DNA of 64,000 bases, taken from contig CAMJZV010000015.1 of NCBI GenBank assembly GCA_946410305.1, positions 1-64,000 on the forward strand, in the 5' to 3' direction. Numbering within the stretch: the stretch's first letter is position 1; each line of letters starts with the position of its first letter. The notes beneath the pieces were generated by a model that saw only the letters and a program-made list of their open reading frames with translations, ran no database searches and had not been told where the DNA came from. The position numbers and the translations under genes are program-made. The stretch is from an uncultured Prevotellaceae bacterium. Its GTDB lineage: Bacteria > Bacteroidota > Bacteroidia > Bacteroidales > Bacteroidaceae. Below are positions 40,049-49,143 of this stretch, piece after piece.

Positions 40049-42595
40049 TCACGCTGTGGTGAACGACAACTCTTCTTTCTCTTGTATCTTATTTATATGG
40101 ATGGTACTGCCCGCTTGCAAGTCTTGGTTGACGATGAGGTCGGAAACGCCATCCTCAATATATGTCTGTATGGCTCGTTTCAGGGGACGGGCACCAAACT
40201 GTACGTCATAGCCCTTTTCGGCGACAAACGCTTTAGCCTCGTCAGACAGGTCGATGGTGTAGTCCAAATCTGCAATGCGTTTGTAAAGTCCTTGTAGCTC
40301 TACGTCGATAATCTGCTTGATGGCAGCGAGGTCCAGCTGGTCGAAGGTGATGATTTCATCCAGACGGTTCAGGAACTCTGGCGAGAACTGCTTGGATAGC
40401 GCCTTCTGAACTATCTGACGCGCGTGCTCTTTGTCTTGTTCGTTGAGCATCAAGGCTGACGAAGAGCCCGCATTGAAGCCCACGCCACGTCCGAAGTCCT
40501 TCAACTGGCGCGTACCAGCGTTGGAGGTCATGATGATGACTGTATTGCGGAAGTCTACAAAACGTCCATTGCCATCCGTCAGTCTACCTTCATCCAATAC
40601 CTGCAGCAACAGGTTGAAGACGTTGCCATGAGCTTTCTCTATCTCGTCAAGCAGAACGATAGAGTAGGGATGACGGCGTACACGTTCTGTCAGTTGGCCA
40701 CCTTCCTCGTAGCCCACATATCCCGGAGGTGCTCCAATGAGTCTGCTGACGTTGAACGACTCCGTATATTCTGACATGTCAATACGTATCAAGGCATCGG
40801 TAGATCCAAACATGAACTCAGCGAGTTTCTTGGCGAGATAGGTCTTGCCCACACCCGTAGGGCCAAGGAACATAAAGGCACCGATGGGATGGTTGGGGTC
40901 TTTCAGTCCTACACGGTTGCGCTGAATGGCCTTTACCATCTTGTCAATGGCCTTATCCTGGGCGATGACGTGTTTCTTCAACTCCTGAGCCATACCCTTC
41001 AGACGGATGCCTTCCTCCTGAGCCATGCGCTGTACGGGGATACCCGTCATCATGCTGACGACATCAGCCACCTCTTTCTCTGTGATAGTCTGGCGAACAT
41101 CTACCTCGCCATCCTGCCACTTCTTGTTCAGCTCCTGCAACTCGCGCTCCAACTGTGTCTGGCGATCACGATAGCTGGCAGCCAGTTCGAAGTTCTGATT
41201 ACCCACAGCCTCTTGCTTCTTCTCCTTGACATCTTTGATCTCCGTCTCCTTCTCCGTAATCTCAGGAGGAACGTTGGCCGTCTGCAGATGTACACGAGAG
41301 CCTACTTCGTCAAGAGCATCGATAGCCTTGTCGGGCATGAAGCGGTCGCTAACGTAGCGGGCTGTCAATTTGACACATGCCTCCAGTGCTTCGTCTGTGT
41401 AGTTGACGTGGTGGAAATACTCGTAGCGTCCACGGATGTTGCGTAGTATCTCGAGGGTCTGCTCATTAGTGGTAGGTTCTACCTGTACTTTCTGGAAACG
41501 ACGTTCCAAGGCACCGTCTTTCTCTATCGAGTTACGGTATTCGTCGAGTGTCGTGGCACCAATGCACTGGATGGTGCCTCGTGCCAGTGCGGGTTTCAGA
41601 ATGTTAGCGGCATCCATGCTTCCTGGTGTACTGCCAGCTCCAATGAGCGTGTGTATCTCGTCTATAAAGACAATGATGTCGGGGTTTTGTTCCAATTCTT
41701 TGACGAGCATCTTCATACGTTCCTCAAACTGTCCGCGATACTTGGTACCTGCTACTACACCCGTCATATCGAGCGTGTAGATGCGCTTATTAAATAAGGT
41801 GGGCGAGCAACGATGCATCACTATCATTTCTGCCAGACCTTCTACAATTGCACTTTTACCTACGCCTGGCTCACCAATGAGGATGGGGTTGTTCTTCTTT
41901 CTGCGACCCAGAATTTCGATAACACGTTGTATCTCGTTCTCACGACCAATACAGGGGTCGAGCTTACCTAATGCCGCACTTTCCGTCAGATTAGTACCGA
42001 AATTATCGAGTACTGGGGTCTTCGACTTAGTCTTCTGTTGCTGCTGGGTAGTGGTCGATTTTCCAGCGGATGAACCGCTGGACACACTATTGCTATCTGC
42101 AGCGCTCTCCTCTTCTTCGTAGTCCTCTTCGGGCATTCCGATACCGTTGTTCACATTATCTTTTACGCTGAATAGCGTCAGTACGTCTTCGTAGTTCATG
42201 TTGTTAAATTCCAATACTTGTTTGGCACCATTCTCTGCCTGATCATGCAGGATGGCCAGCAACAGGTGTTGCTCGTCGACTCTCGTCGTGCGCTGTAGGC
42301 GTGCTTCGAGGACGGCCAGCTTCAGGATGTTGCTTGCCTTCTCGTTGAGTACCAGTTCAGAGGTAGTGATGGGTATTCCTAATTCGTCCTCGCGCACCTT
42401 TGTCTCTAACGCGGTCTTGACGGACTGCGGATTGATGTCGAGTCGCTGGAACACGTTAAGCACAGGCCCATCTTTGCTACGCATCAGACCGAGCAACAGA
42501 TGCTCTGGTCCTACGCTGCGGCTAGCCAGACGGGTAGCTTCCTCACGTGAGAAGGCGAGGACCTCAGATACCTTGGATGAAAATTGACTAGTCAC
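40049..42595 (-). CDS. clpC: ATP-dependent Clp protease ATP-binding subunit ClpC
   Basis: An 848-residue Hsp100 protein. It has a Clp N domain in two repeats (about 1-145), the first AAA+ module with GEPGVGKSA and VFIDEIHTL, a UVR-like middle coiled coil (KEKKQEAVGNQNFELAASYRDR), and the second AAA+ module with GPTGVGKTYLAKKLA and VLLDEIEKAH. The short middle domain fits ClpC rather than ClpB. It unfolds substrates for ClpP. An insert with PEEDYEEEESAADSNSVSSG and a Gln/Lys stretch joins N domain and D1, longer than in Firmicutes. Confidence 0.95.
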   Translation of the reverse strand: MTSQFSSKVSEVLAFSREEATRLASRSVGPEHLLLGLMRSKDGPVLNVFQRLDINPQSVKTALETKVREDELGIPITTSELVLNEKASNILKLAVLEARLQRTTRVDEQHLLLAILHDQAENGAKQVLEFNNMNYEDVLTLFSVKDNVNNGIGMPEEDYEEEESAADSNSVSSGSSAGKSTTTQQQQKTKSKTPVLDNFGTNLTESAALGKLDPCIGRENEIQRVIEILGRRKKNNPILIGEPGVGKSAIVEGLAEMIVMHRCSPTLFNKRIYTLDMTGVVAGTKYRGQFEERMKMLVKELEQNPDIIVFIDEIHTLIGAGSTPGSMDAANILKPALARGTIQCIGATTLDEYRNSIEKDGALERRFQKVQVEPTTNEQTLEILRNIRGRYEYFHHVNYTDEALEACVKLTARYVSDRFMPDKAIDALDEVGSRVHLQTANVPPEITEKETEIKDVKEKKQEAVGNQNFELAASYRDRQTQLERELQELNKKWQDGEVDVRQTITEKEVADVVSMMTGIPVQRMAQEEGIRLKGMAQELKKHVIAQDKAIDKMVKAIQRNRVGLKDPNHPIGAFMFLGPTGVGKTYLAKKLAEFMFGSTDALIRIDMSEYTESFNVSRLIGAPPGYVGYEEGGQLTERVRRHPYSIVLLDEIEKAHGNVFNLLLQVLDEGRLTDGNGRFVDFRNTVIIMTSNAGTRQLKDFGRGVGFNAGSSSALMLNEQDKEHARQIVQKALSKQFSPEFLNRLDEIITFDQLDLAAIKQIIDVELQGLYKRIADLDYTIDLSDEAKAFVAEKGYDVQFGARPLKRAIQTYIEDGVSDLIVNQDLQAGSTIHINKIQEKEELSFTTA

Positions 42596-42659
42596 TATAT
42601 TTTTGTATTTGACAATTTACTATTTGACAATTTTCAAGATGGCAAACATCGTGCCAACA

Positions 42660-43145
42660 CTATTTCTTATCGAGGCCATAGAGATGAGCCAGCGCTGCCA
42701 CCGCCCTTCTCCAGTCGGTATCAAGCGAGAAACGTGTCATACTGTCAGCACTATTGTAGTAGCTGAGTACGAGTTCTGTATCCTTATCGTTGAACAGTGG
42801 ATTCGAGTAACTGGCATCCATGAACATCTTAATCATCTTCACTTGCTGTACGTTGGGCTTGGTGGTCGACTCAATGAGTTTCTCCACGTAGAAGTTGACG
42901 AAGTTGTCCATGGCGATGGCCTGTTTGTCGAGGAAGATTACGCTGGAGTCTGGCATCTCCTCTTGCATCTTGATAGCCATGTAGTTCAGCGCGTCGAGCT
43001 TGAACTGGCTAATCTGTTTCACTACGCTGTTAGCTTTAGGGTCACTAACAGTAGCCTTGGCTTTCTGACGCAATTGGTTATAAGCTTCTTGTCCTTGTGC
43101 AGTGGTGGCGATGGCCAGCAGTGCAAATAATATCCATTTCTTCAT
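42660..43145 (-). CDS. Exported helical protein of unknown function
   Basis: A 161-residue protein with a signal peptide (MKKWILFALLAIATTAQGQ) and a helical mature part; conserved-looking stretches are FKLDALNYMAIKM and FVNFYVEKL. Not recognised. Its start overlaps the ABC ATPase stop by ATGA, making it the last gene of a ruvC-ABC-exported protein unit. About 64 bp separate it from clpC. Confidence 0.7.
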   Translation of the reverse strand: MKKWILFALLAIATTAQGQEAYNQLRQKAKATVSDPKANSVVKQISQFKLDALNYMAIKMQEEMPDSSVIFLDKQAIAMDNFVNFYVEKLIESTTKPNVQQVKMIKMFMDASYSNPLFNDKDTELVLSYYNSADSMTRFSLDTDWRRAVAALAHLYGLDKK

Positions 43146-44443
43146 ATCTGTTTCTTTAAGAATAGGTTGTTTGTAATGACGTTAGGCAACTCTTCCTGAT
43201 AGTGAGTCACCATGATAAGGGTCTTGCCTCTACGCTGACAAAATGTCTCTATGATGTCCTTGGTGAGCCTGCGGTTCCAGAGATCCAGACCATGCAGGGG
43301 CTCGTCGAGTATCAGCAGTTGCGGGTCTTTCACGAAGGCTCGTGCCAGCAATACCAATCGCTGTTCTCCACTAGAGAGCTGTAAGAATGGCTTGTCAGCT
43401 AAGTCTCCGACGCCAAACATGTCAAGCCACCAGCGACACTTGTCATAGTCTTGTGGGTTGGGCACGGCATATAGTCCGATAGAGTCCATCAGTCCACTGG
43501 CGACGATACGGATGGCTGGCAGGTTGCGCTTGTAGCTACGATGCATCTCAGGCGACACGTAGCCGATATGTTTCTTGATGTCCCAAATGCTCTCACCCGA
43601 ACCACGTGGACGATCAAAGAGGGTAATATCACAGGCATAGCTTTGAGGGTTGTCTGCACATACCAGCGACAGCAGTGTCGACTTGCCGCTACCGTTCTGT
43701 CCAGAGAGTGCCCAACGCTCACCATTGCGTACCGTCCAGTTGAGGTCTTCCAGAATGGTGCGTTCGCCATAGCGTATAGAGACATTTTTCATGTCTATGA
43801 CGTGCTGGCAGTCGTAGTCATTGTCTGTATAGGGAAGTGACAGAATCGCTTCCTGCTGAGAAGGTGACAATACATGGGGTGGAACAGGCTCTTGTGTGCC
43901 CATCCATTTGACTTCGCTGACAAATGCAGGTATGTCATCAGTCTTCGACATGACGAGCATGATTTCCATATCCCGTTCCTCTGCCAACAGCTTCAACAGG
44001 TCTCTCAGCTGGTCGCGCGTCTCTGCATCCAGTCCGATGAACGGGTTGTCCATGATTAGAAGTTTTGGGTCGGCGAAGAGTGTCTTCGTCAACTGGAACT
44101 TGCGCAGTTCACCACTCGACAGGGTGATGATATACTTATCCAGAAACTCCTCCATGTGGAACAACTCATACAGTTGGTCGCGCAGCTTGCGGCGCTCTGC
44201 CGTATCCTCACCCGCCAGCAGGTAGGCCCGTTGCAACAGTTCGCCAACGGTGGGCGTCTCGTGGTCTATATCGTGCTGGTTCCAGCGTAGTTGCAGATAA
44301 TATTGTCCGTCAACGTTCACACCATAGGAGTCAGTAAAGGCGATATAGCGCACCTTGTCTGAGGCCAACTGTTTTCTCAGCTGGTCTACATACAGTGTCT
44401 TACCACTTCCGTTACGTCCTGCTATGGCGGTTATTTTTGACAT
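43142..44443 (-). CDS. Twin ABC ATPase domain protein (ModF/PhrA-like)
   Basis: A 433-residue protein with two ABC nucleotide-binding domains and no membrane part. Domain 1 (about 1-200) has AGRNGSGKTLYV and LSSGELRKFQLTKTLFADPKLLIMDNPF; domain 2 (about 215-433) has SGQNGSGKSTLLSLV and LSSGEQRLVLLARAFVKDPQLLILDEP. The arrangement matches E. coli ModF, a protein of uncertain role. It overlaps the end of ruvC by 13 bp and the start of the exported-protein gene by four. Confidence 0.88.
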   Translation of the reverse strand: MSKITAIAGRNGSGKTLYVDQLRKQLASDKVRYIAFTDSYGVNVDGQYYLQLRWNQHDIDHETPTVGELLQRAYLLAGEDTAERRKLRDQLYELFHMEEFLDKYIITLSSGELRKFQLTKTLFADPKLLIMDNPFIGLDAETRDQLRDLLKLLAEERDMEIMLVMSKTDDIPAFVSEVKWMGTQEPVPPHVLSPSQQEAILSLPYTDNDYDCQHVIDMKNVSIRYGERTILEDLNWTVRNGERWALSGQNGSGKSTLLSLVCADNPQSYACDITLFDRPRGSGESIWDIKKHIGYVSPEMHRSYKRNLPAIRIVASGLMDSIGLYAVPNPQDYDKCRWWLDMFGVGDLADKPFLQLSSGEQRLVLLARAFVKDPQLLILDEPLHGLDLWNRRLTKDIIETFCQRRGKTLIMVTHYQEELPNVITNNLFLKKQI

Positions 44444-44997
44444 GTCTTGCTAACTTTTTCTTTGTTCTTGACGATAAAGTCCTTCCAACCCTTATAGTGA
44501 GCCTGTGACTCTGGGCGATTCATCTGCATGAAGTGACAGTAGGCGGCTCCCAGGGCGTCAGTGGCATCCATAAACTTCGATAGTGCATCCTTGTCGAACT
44601 TCAGCATGCGTTGCAGCATGCCTGCCACTTGTTCCTTCGAGGCAGCACCATTGCCCGTAATAGCCATTTTGATTTTCATAGGTGCATACTCATGGACGGG
44701 AACGCCTCGCTGGATGGCTGCGGCTATGGCAGTACCCTGGGCACGTCCTAACTTCAGCGTGGTCTGCACGTTCTTGTTAAGGAATGGTGCCTCAATAGCC
44801 ATCTCGTCGGGCAGATACCCCTCGATGATGCCTGTCACACGCTCGAAGATATGTCCCAACTTCAGGTAGCCGTCACCAAACTTGCGGAGGTCGATGACGC
44901 CCATCGTCACCATCTCTGCTTTGTTGCCTTGCACCTTGATGACGCCATATCCCATGATGTTCGTTCCAGGGTCTATGCCCAATATCACTTTTTCCAT
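44431..44997 (-). CDS. ruvC: Holliday junction endonuclease RuvC
   Basis: A 188-residue RuvC starting MEKVILGIDPGTNIMGYG. The catalytic acids are visible: Asp7 in GIDPG, Glu near 67 in MAIEAPF, and the C-terminal pair in FMDATDALGAAYCH. It resolves Holliday junctions with RuvAB. ATG 44997 is chosen over the longer frame because the -7 box at 45005-45013 lies only 7 nt upstream, making the mRNA nearly leaderless. Confidence 0.96.
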   Translation of the reverse strand: MEKVILGIDPGTNIMGYGVIKVQGNKAEMVTMGVIDLRKFGDGYLKLGHIFERVTGIIEGYLPDEMAIEAPFLNKNVQTTLKLGRAQGTAIAAAIQRGVPVHEYAPMKIKMAITGNGAASKEQVAGMLQRMLKFDKDALSKFMDATDALGAAYCHFMQMNRPESQAHYKGWKDFIVKNKEKVSKTCQK

Positions 44998-45004
44998 TAC
45001 GTTG

Positions 45005-45013
45005 GCAAAGGTA
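45005..45013 (-). promoter_or_regulatory. -7 promoter box of ruvC
   Basis: TACCTTTGC on the minus strand, ending 7 nt before the ruvC ATG, so the transcript would begin at or next to the start codon. Confidence 0.6.
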
Positions 45014-45048
45014 GTGTTATTTGTGTAAAACACCAAATAAAATGGGCA

Positions 45049-46680
45049 TTACTTTCGTTTGATGCTAAAGAATCCCAAACGGTGACGATGTCCTTTCTTG
45101 TGGAGTGACTTGAGAATATACATGCCTTCTGGCAGACGACTGATGTTAATCTGCTGACGATTAGTGAAGGTCTGCAGCGTACGTCCTTTCAGGTCGCAGA
45201 CCATGAGCAGGTCGGCATCGAAAAGGTTGCGCTGTGGCACGTTGAGCAGACGGCCATTGTTAGGCAATAGCTTCGTCTGGACAATGGGTGCCGTCGTCGT
45301 TTCCACATAGCGGATGGGCGCACTCTCGTTGCCGTAGCGGTCGAGGGCTGTGACAGCATAGTGCAGCATGGGCTTGTTGGCTGTGCGACGAATGCTTATC
45401 TGTTGTCCTGCATGGCGTATGACAATGAGGTTCTCAGGTCGCGTGATGTCAACAGGCTCTTCCGTTGAGGCATATATATTATATAATAGGTATGGACTGT
45501 CGCTGCGGTCTATAGCACCGCTCCACGAGAGGTTGTCGCCTCCTTGTGTGTGCTCCACATTCAGTAGTGTGGGGGCTGTCGGGGCAATGCTCTGTGCCCA
45601 TGTCATAGGTGGTGTAAGTGCAGGATGGCGGTCTGTCTGGAGCATGAGGTCATAGACTCCTTTCACGTTATCTAACAGGAATTTCGTACGGAAATGGCAA
45701 TGACCTATCCCCAACTGACGGGTAACGCAGAGTTGTCGTTTCACCTCTGCCAGTGGCCAGTTGCGCTCTGTCGGATGTAGCATGTAGGTTCCCAATCCTG
45801 ACACGATGGTGCGTCCGCAGCTCTGCTCCTGCCAGTCGATGGCAAATGGGTAGAAGTTGTTGCCCGAGAAGTACATCATCGGGTAGAGCTGATCCATCAG
45901 TCCATCGCGCAGCCAACCCTGTGCATCCTGTGCTACGCGGTTGTAGGCATCCCAGCCATTTGAGCGATAATGCGACAAGTTACCAAATTTGCCAATGGGT
46001 GAACAGCTCATCTTTACCCATGGCTTGTGTCGCTTGACCCGTTCGTTGACGCGACGGACAATACGGGTAATATTCTCATGATACATCCTGCCGCGCCACG
46101 TTTCCGGATAGCGGATATAGTCCAGGTGGATGCCATCGATGTCATAGCGTGTGGTAATCTCCTCACAAATGTTGGCGATATAGTCTGCCGTTCCGTAGGC
46201 CTCAGGATTCATGTAACCCTCCTCACCGATACGCTTTACCAGTGACGGATAGCGTCGGCGCACCCATTTGCAGCCTGCCGTGTTCCATTTACCAATGGGG
46301 ATAGCCACTACCCAGGCATGTATCTCCATACCACGTCGGTGGCACTCGTCGATGGCAAACTGTAGCACGTCGTAGCCAGGTGTCTTTCCTGGTACCCCAG
46401 AGAAGCTGCCCTCCCACGGCTCTAGATCAGATTGGTAGGCGGTAGTGGCACGAACACGTGTCTGAAACAACACCGTATTGACGTTGATGGCCTTCAACTG
46501 GTCGAGCATCCTGCAGAGATCTTCCTGCTGTCGCTGGATGCCCATGCCTTCGTGTGCATAATTCTTGGGCCAGTCCAGTCCACCGAGGGTTGTCAGCCAT
46601 ACCGCTCGCACCTCATGTTTCGGTTGGGCAGCCACAGAAAGCACACAGAATATAAGGAATATGTAAAGAAATCTTTTCAA
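45049..46680 (-). CDS. GH10-like (GHL10/DUF187) exported glycosidase
   Basis: A 543-residue exported protein; the signal peptide ends near residue 18 (VAAQ). The catalytic-barrel domain (about 20-335) matches the family 10-like glycosyl hydrolases of PF02638: EVRAVWLTTLGGLDWPKNYA, DLEPWEGSFSG, YDIDGIHLDYIRYP and VKMSCSPIGK. Relatives cleave glycans such as denuded peptidoglycan. A fibronectin-like region follows, and the end (NISRLPEGMYILKS) resembles a type IX secretion sorting domain, with a basic tail added. Confidence 0.88.
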   Translation of the reverse strand: MKRFLYIFLIFCVLSVAAQPKHEVRAVWLTTLGGLDWPKNYAHEGMGIQRQQEDLCRMLDQLKAINVNTVLFQTRVRATTAYQSDLEPWEGSFSGVPGKTPGYDVLQFAIDECHRRGMEIHAWVVAIPIGKWNTAGCKWVRRRYPSLVKRIGEEGYMNPEAYGTADYIANICEEITTRYDIDGIHLDYIRYPETWRGRMYHENITRIVRRVNERVKRHKPWVKMSCSPIGKFGNLSHYRSNGWDAYNRVAQDAQGWLRDGLMDQLYPMMYFSGNNFYPFAIDWQEQSCGRTIVSGLGTYMLHPTERNWPLAEVKRQLCVTRQLGIGHCHFRTKFLLDNVKGVYDLMLQTDRHPALTPPMTWAQSIAPTAPTLLNVEHTQGGDNLSWSGAIDRSDSPYLLYNIYASTEEPVDITRPENLIVIRHAGQQISIRRTANKPMLHYAVTALDRYGNESAPIRYVETTTAPIVQTKLLPNNGRLLNVPQRNLFDADLLMVCDLKGRTLQTFTNRQQINISRLPEGMYILKSLHKKGHRHRLGFFSIKRK

Positions 46681-46697
46681 TTTTCAACTTTTTGCCT

Positions 46698-46758
46698 GCA
46701 AAGGTACAAAATATTTCATAATTCATAATTCATAATTCATAATTATTCGTACCTTTGC
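46698..46758. promoter_or_regulatory. Divergent promoters of the GH10-like gene and cstA, with ATAATTC repeats
   Basis: TACCTTTGC on the minus strand (46698-46706) serves the hydrolase gene; TACCTTTGC on the plus strand (46750-46758) serves cstA, 28 nt before its ATG. Between them ATAATTC is repeated four times in a 9-bp period (46718-46745), an A/T-rich tract that could act as an upstream element. Confidence 0.65.
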
Positions 46759-46786
46759 AACGTTTTACATAACTAACACCGAAAAA

Positions 46787-48247
46787 ATGATTACTTTTTC
46801 TTTGAGTTTTGTAGCTCTTATTCTGGGTTATCTGTTTTATGGTCGTTTTGTATCCCACATGTTTGGCCCTGACGACCGTGTTACTCCCGCTGTAGCAAAA
46901 GCTGACGGGGTTGACTACATTGTTCTTCCCAACTGGAAGGTTTTCATGATTCAGTTTCTGAACATTGCAGGTACAGGACCAATCTTTGGTGCCATTATGG
47001 GTGCTAAGTTCGGTCCAGTAGCTTATTTGTGGATTGTTCTCGGTTGCATCTTTGCGGGAGCCACTCACGACTATCTCAGTGGCATGCTGTCTATGCGCCA
47101 TGATGGTGCCAGTTTGCCAGAACTGATTGGTAAGTATCTGGGTAAGACGACAAAAGCTATCATGCTAGTATTTACTGTGTTGCTGCTTATTATGGTGGGT
47201 ACGGTGTTCGTTTATTCACCTGCTGAGATCTTGCACACGATGGGTGGCGAGACCATGATGTGGGTAGGCATTATCTTTGTCTATTACATCATCGCGACGA
47301 TGCTTCCTATCGATAAGATAATAGGTAAGATATATCCATTATTTGCCTTCTCGCTGCTCTTCATGGCTGCAGCCCTGATGATCGTACTCTTTATCAAGAT
47401 GCCGCACCTGCCAGAGTTGTGGACGAATTTCTACAATATGGGTAAGGAAGCACAGCCTGAGAAATGGACGGATGCCATCTTCCCTGCCTTGTTTATCACG
47501 ATTGCTTGTGGTGCTATCTCTGGCTTCCATGCTACGCAGAGCCCACTCATGGCCCGCTGTGTGAAAAGCGAGAAGATGGGACGCCCCATTTTCTATGGTG
47601 CTATGATTACCGAGGGTATGGTAGCACTCATCTGGGCTACTGTTTCCATGTGGTTCTTCTATGGTGACCCCACACCAGGTTACGAGCTGATTGCTGGTGC
47701 TGAGAAAGGTTTCTATACCTCTGCTCCTGCTGTTGTCAACCTCGTTTGCAACGACTGGTTGGGTGTTGTGGGAGCCATCTTCGCAATGCTGGGTGTCGTT
47801 GCTGCACCTATTACCAGTGGTGATACTGCTTTCCGCTCTGGTAGACTGATTGTTGCAGAGTGGTTGAAGATGAACCAGCGCCCCATTGCCAAGCGCCTGA
47901 TGATCTGTATCCCGATGTTTGGTGTGTCGATAGCTATGCTTGTTTGGCAGATAGAGAATCCTGATGGCTTCAACACCATCTGGCAGTATTTCGGTTGGAG
48001 CAATCAGGCATTGTCTGTATTCACCTTATGGACGCTGACAGTTTATCTGGTACGCAACAAGAAGTGCTTCTGGGTGACGCTTATTCCTGCCTTGCTGATG
48101 ACCACCGTCTGCTCTACCTACTTCTTCGTATCGAAGCAGATGCTTGGACTGAATGATACTGGCTATATCTTTGGCCTTGTCTGTCTGGTTGTTGCCTGTA
48201 TCTGGTTTGTCCTTTGGTATCTTAAAGAAATTAAAATCATCAAATAA
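46787..48247 (+). CDS. cstA: Carbon starvation protein CstA-type peptide/pyruvate transporter
   Basis: A 486-residue integral membrane protein with about twelve to thirteen helices. CstA motifs are TGPIFGAIMGAKFGP (about 64-78), ATHDYLSGMLSMRHDG, and HATQSPLMARC. It is shorter than E. coli CstA (701) and closer to the BtsT/CstA short forms of Bacteroidota. E. coli members import pyruvate or peptides. First gene of a plus-strand unit with nadC, an M23 peptidase and an SDR. Confidence 0.93.
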   Translation: MITFSLSFVALILGYLFYGRFVSHMFGPDDRVTPAVAKADGVDYIVLPNWKVFMIQFLNIAGTGPIFGAIMGAKFGPVAYLWIVLGCIFAGATHDYLSGMLSMRHDGASLPELIGKYLGKTTKAIMLVFTVLLLIMVGTVFVYSPAEILHTMGGETMMWVGIIFVYYIIATMLPIDKIIGKIYPLFAFSLLFMAAALMIVLFIKMPHLPELWTNFYNMGKEAQPEKWTDAIFPALFITIACGAISGFHATQSPLMARCVKSEKMGRPIFYGAMITEGMVALIWATVSMWFFYGDPTPGYELIAGAEKGFYTSAPAVVNLVCNDWLGVVGAIFAMLGVVAAPITSGDTAFRSGRLIVAEWLKMNQRPIAKRLMICIPMFGVSIAMLVWQIENPDGFNTIWQYFGWSNQALSVFTLWTLTVYLVRNKKCFWVTLIPALLMTTVCSTYFFVSKQMLGLNDTGYIFGLVCLVVACIWFVLWYLKEIKIIK

Positions 48248-48261
48248 AATAATAGTAGCAT

Positions 48262-49143
48262 ATGTTAAGTATTGATTTCTATAGGCCTAACTACGACATG
48301 GATGTCAAGGAACTTGTAGACAAACTGATAGACCTCTCGTTTGCAGAGGATATTGGTGATGGTGACCACACCACCTTGTGTTGTATTCCTGAGGATGCGA
48401 TGGGTAAGTCGCACCTGCTCATCAAGGAAGATGGTATCCTGGCAGGCGTAGAGGTTGCCAAAGAGGTGTTCCATCGTTTCGACCCCACCATGCAGGTTGA
48501 GGTGTTGATGCAGGACGGTGCCCGTGTCAAGAAGGGCGACATCGCCATGATAGTGACTGGTAAGACGCGTTCACTGTTGCAGACCGAGCGCCTCATGCTG
48601 AACATCATGCAGCGCATGAGTGGTATTGCCACCATGACCGATAAGTATGTGCAGCACCTGAAGGGTACCAAGACCCGTGTGCTTGACACGCGTAAGACCA
48701 CTCCTGGCATGCGCATGCTGGAGAAGCAGGCTGTCAAGATTGGTGGTGGCTGTAACCACCGTATCGGACTGTTCGACATGATTCTGCTGAAGGACAACCA
48801 CGTAGATTTCGCTGGTGGCATCGTCAACGCTATCGAGCGCTGTCACGCTTATCTCAAGGAGAAGGGTCTCGACCTGAAGATTGAGATTGAGGTACGCTCG
48901 TTCGACGAGCTTCAGCAGGTGCTCGACCACGGTGGTGTAGACCGCATCATGCTTGACAACTTCTCTGTGCCTGACACAAAAATTGCCGTTGACAAAATCA
49001 ACGGTCGCTATGAGACGGAGTCCTCTGGTGGCATCACCTTCGATACCATTCGTGACTATGCCGAGCAGGGTGTTGACTTCATCAGCGTTGGTGCGCTGAC
49101 ACACTCTGTCAAGGGACTTGACATGTCATTCAAAGCATGCTAA
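48262..49143 (+). CDS. nadC: Nicotinate-nucleotide pyrophosphorylase (carboxylating)
   Basis: A 293-residue quinolinate phosphoribosyltransferase. Motifs: EDIGDGDHTT (about 30-39), RLMLNIMQRMSGIAT, LDTRKTTPGMRMLEKQAVKIGGGCNHR and VDRIMLDNFS. It makes nicotinate mononucleotide from quinolinate and PRPP for NAD synthesis. ATG 48298 (MDVKELVDKLI) would remove 12 residues and is an alternative start. The stop overlaps the ATG of the M23 peptidase gene. Confidence 0.96.
   Translation: MLSIDFYRPNYDMDVKELVDKLIDLSFAEDIGDGDHTTLCCIPEDAMGKSHLLIKEDGILAGVEVAKEVFHRFDPTMQVEVLMQDGARVKKGDIAMIVTGKTRSLLQTERLMLNIMQRMSGIATMTDKYVQHLKGTKTRVLDTRKTTPGMRMLEKQAVKIGGGCNHRIGLFDMILLKDNHVDFAGGIVNAIERCHAYLKEKGLDLKIEIEVRSFDELQQVLDHGGVDRIMLDNFSVPDTKIAVDKINGRYETESSGGITFDTIRDYAEQGVDFISVGALTHSVKGLDMSFKAC

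Noticed and set aside
39989..40297. A 102-codon plus-strand frame downstream of clpC
   Set aside because: Most of it is antisense to the conserved end of clpC, and the rest has no family match or promoter.
46718..46745. Tandem ATAATTC repeats as a possible CRISPR or iteron array
   Set aside because: Units are 9 bp with no spacers and sit between two promoters; a simple AT-rich slip repeat explains them.
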